This document shows, piece after piece, positions 5,698 to 6,362 of a DNA stretch of 6,362 nucleotides. Each line of letters begins with the position of its first letter. Positions within the stretch are counted from its first letter, which is position 1. The notes under the pieces were generated by a model, which saw only the letters and a list, made by a program, of their open reading frames with translations, was not told the DNA's origin and did not search any database. This DNA comes from AP-16 sp036395835 (GTDB taxonomy: Bacteria; Pseudomonadota; Alphaproteobacteria; Rhizobiales; Xanthobacteraceae). Made by a program: the position numbers and the translations under genes. The stretch is from positions 1 to 6,362 of the forward strand of contig DASWCW010000090.1 in the NCBI GenBank assembly GCA_036395835.1. Direction: 5' to 3'.

Positions 5698-6099
5698 ATG
5701 CACCAGCAGATTCCTCGATCGCGGCGGCCCGTCAAAAGGCACCCCGAACGCCAGAGGATCGCAAGGACGATCGCCCTGATCATCCTAGCGACGAACATTT
5801 TCCGCGAGGAAACTCCGCATGTCTCGGGAGGCCGCGGCCGTCCCCGGAAAGATCATGTTCGGGAAGCGATGACGCGCTTCGGCCTGTCGAAGAGCCGGGT
5901 CTACAAGATTTTGGAGCAATGGATCGTTTCGAGCTTCGGACTTCCCGGCGAAGGCAGAAGGAATTTGATCGAGCCGCAATTCATGCATCCGGGCGACAGG
6001 ACCGTATCGGGTTTGGGTCGCATCGAGGACCTCTCCGGCAAATTCATCGACGCCGACGTGGCGACGGAGCCTTGCTCCGGGAGCGCGAAGGAGAGCTGA
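5698..6099 (+). CDS. Hypothetical small protein with HTH-like segment
   Basis: This 133-residue reading has a hydrophobic, helix-like stretch at about 21-35 (IARTIALIILATNIF), then a basic GRGRPRK motif (45-51) resembling an AT-hook, then a helix-turn-helix-like segment (about 52-75: VREAMTRF-GLS-KSRVYKILEQ). The tail is polar and unremarkable. From about residue 42 onward, third positions are mostly G or C, more so than in the other local frames, which supports coding. No ribosome binding site precedes the ATG at 5698. The real start may be later, for example the ATG at 5869, which overlaps the stop of a 17-codon frame (5819-5872) that has an AGGA at good distance. If real it is probably DNA-binding and could regulate a neighbour; no family was recognised. 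It may also be a decayed gene. Confidence 0.35.
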   Translation: MHQQIPRSRRPVKRHPERQRIARTIALIILATNIFREETPHVSGGRGRPRKDHVREAMTRFGLSKSRVYKILEQWIVSSFGLPGEGRRNLIEPQFMHPGDRTVSGLGRIEDLSGKFIDADVATEPCSGSAKES

Positions 6100-6168
6100 A
6101 CCCGATTATTTTCCACTTTTCGTGCGCGCCAGGCTGAAAATTTCGGGTTACTTCGGTCCTGACGCCCC

Positions 6169-6202
6169 CCTGATGTTGCCAACGACATCAGGTGAGTATT
6201 TG
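6169..6202 (+). promoter_or_regulatory. Palindrome over a possible promoter of the right-edge gene
   Basis: CCTGATGT (6169-6176) and ACATCAGG (6185-6192) form a perfect inverted repeat that extends to a 10-bp RNA stem with one G-U pair and a CCAA loop. TTGCCA (6176-6181), a good -35 match, lies inside it. TATTTG (6197-6202), 15 bases on, is a poor and closely spaced -10. A repressor bound to the palindrome would cover the promoter; this is a suggestion only. Confidence 0.28.
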
Positions 6203-6205
6203 TAG

Positions 6206-6230
6206 GGTTCCGTCGAAACTCGACGGAGCC
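6206..6230 (+). promoter_or_regulatory. Hairpin sequestering the Shine-Dalgarno of the next gene
   Basis: Bases 6206-6216 pair with 6220-6230 to form an 11-bp stem (one G-U pair) closed by an AAC loop. The 3' arm contains GGAG (6225-6228), which lies 7 bases before the ATG at 6236 and is the only good ribosome binding site there. In RNA this stem would hide the site, a layout used for translational control by temperature, ligand, small RNA or protein binding. Which of these applies, if any, is not visible. Confidence 0.5.
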
Positions 6231-6235
6231 AACCA

Positions 6236-6362
6236 ATGCCCCTCCCCAACAATCCGCAGAAGCGCCGGCGCGTCTGGCACGCGCGCGGCATCGCGACCGA
6301 GCTCGACTTGTACGACGAGAACGGCGAGCCCGACGAGGCCGCCGTCTATTACCTGCACAGCA
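6236..6362 (+). CDS. 5' end of an unidentified protein (partial)
   Basis: An ATG at 6236, with GGAG 7 bases upstream, opens a frame that runs off the window after 42 codons. The N-terminus is proline- and arginine-rich (MPLPNNPQKRRRVWHARG), then acidic (TELDLYDENGEPDEAAVYYL). Codons are strongly G/C-ending, unlike the region before it, which supports a real gene. I do not recognise the family. No signal peptide or membrane segment is seen in this part. Translation may be controlled by the hairpin at 6206-6230. Confidence 0.6.
   Translation, partial: MPLPNNPQKRRRVWHARGIATELDLYDENGEPDEAAVYYLHS

Noticed and set aside
6065..6079. Small hairpin CGGAGC-CTT-GCTCCG
   Set aside because: Only 6 bp, inside a possible coding region, with no T-run; expected by chance in GC-rich DNA.
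5901..6236. 111-codon minus-strand frame near the right edge
   Set aside because: No ribosome binding site, no domain, and it overlaps the promoter and hairpin region of the plus-strand gene; likely a shadow.

Overview
The window looks like chromosomal DNA of a GC-rich alphaproteobacterium, most likely a Rhizobiales member of the Bradyrhizobium/Rhodopseudomonas type. This rests on strong G/C third positions, the style of the protein families (CaiB/BaiF CoA transferase, SDR, M24 peptidase, secreted beta-lactamase-fold hydrolase) and palindromic intergenic repeats of the CCCCTCTCCCCG...CGGGGAGAGG kind that are common in that order. The taxonomic call is an inference from style, not from a marker gene.

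Left part (1-770): the 3' end of an unidentified plus-strand gene, then a small DUF559 (Vsr-like, PD-(D/E)XK fold) nuclease gene on the minus strand. Two inverted 67-base copies of one hairpin repeat tightly bracket the nuclease gene, and the inner end of one copy supplies its ribosome binding site. This is the most element-like structure in the window.

Middle (771-3463): a divergent pair that shares a 113-base promoter region. Leftward is an M24 ('pita-bread') peptidase-like protein in which one usual metal-binding Asp is Cys. Rightward is a secreted serine hydrolase of the class C beta-lactamase / family VIII esterase group with an SxxK active site.

Next (3464-5487): a leftward two-gene unit, SDR oxidoreductase then CaiB/BaiF family III CoA transferase, separated by 44 bases. 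It converges on the serine hydrolase with only 12 bases between stop codons, and a hairpin lies at that junction. An SDR plus a CoA transferase suggests catabolism of an organic acid or alcohol through a CoA thioester; the substrate cannot be read from the sequence.

Right part (5488-6362): about 750 bases with visibly lower G+C and no clear conserved gene. It holds phased direct repeats, a weakly supported plus-strand ORF with an RGRPRK stretch and a helix-turn-helix-like segment, then a palindrome over a possible -35 box and an 11-bp hairpin that buries the Shine-Dalgarno sequence of a new plus-strand gene cut by the window edge. No CRISPR array, tRNA, rRNA or recognisable transposase gene was seen.
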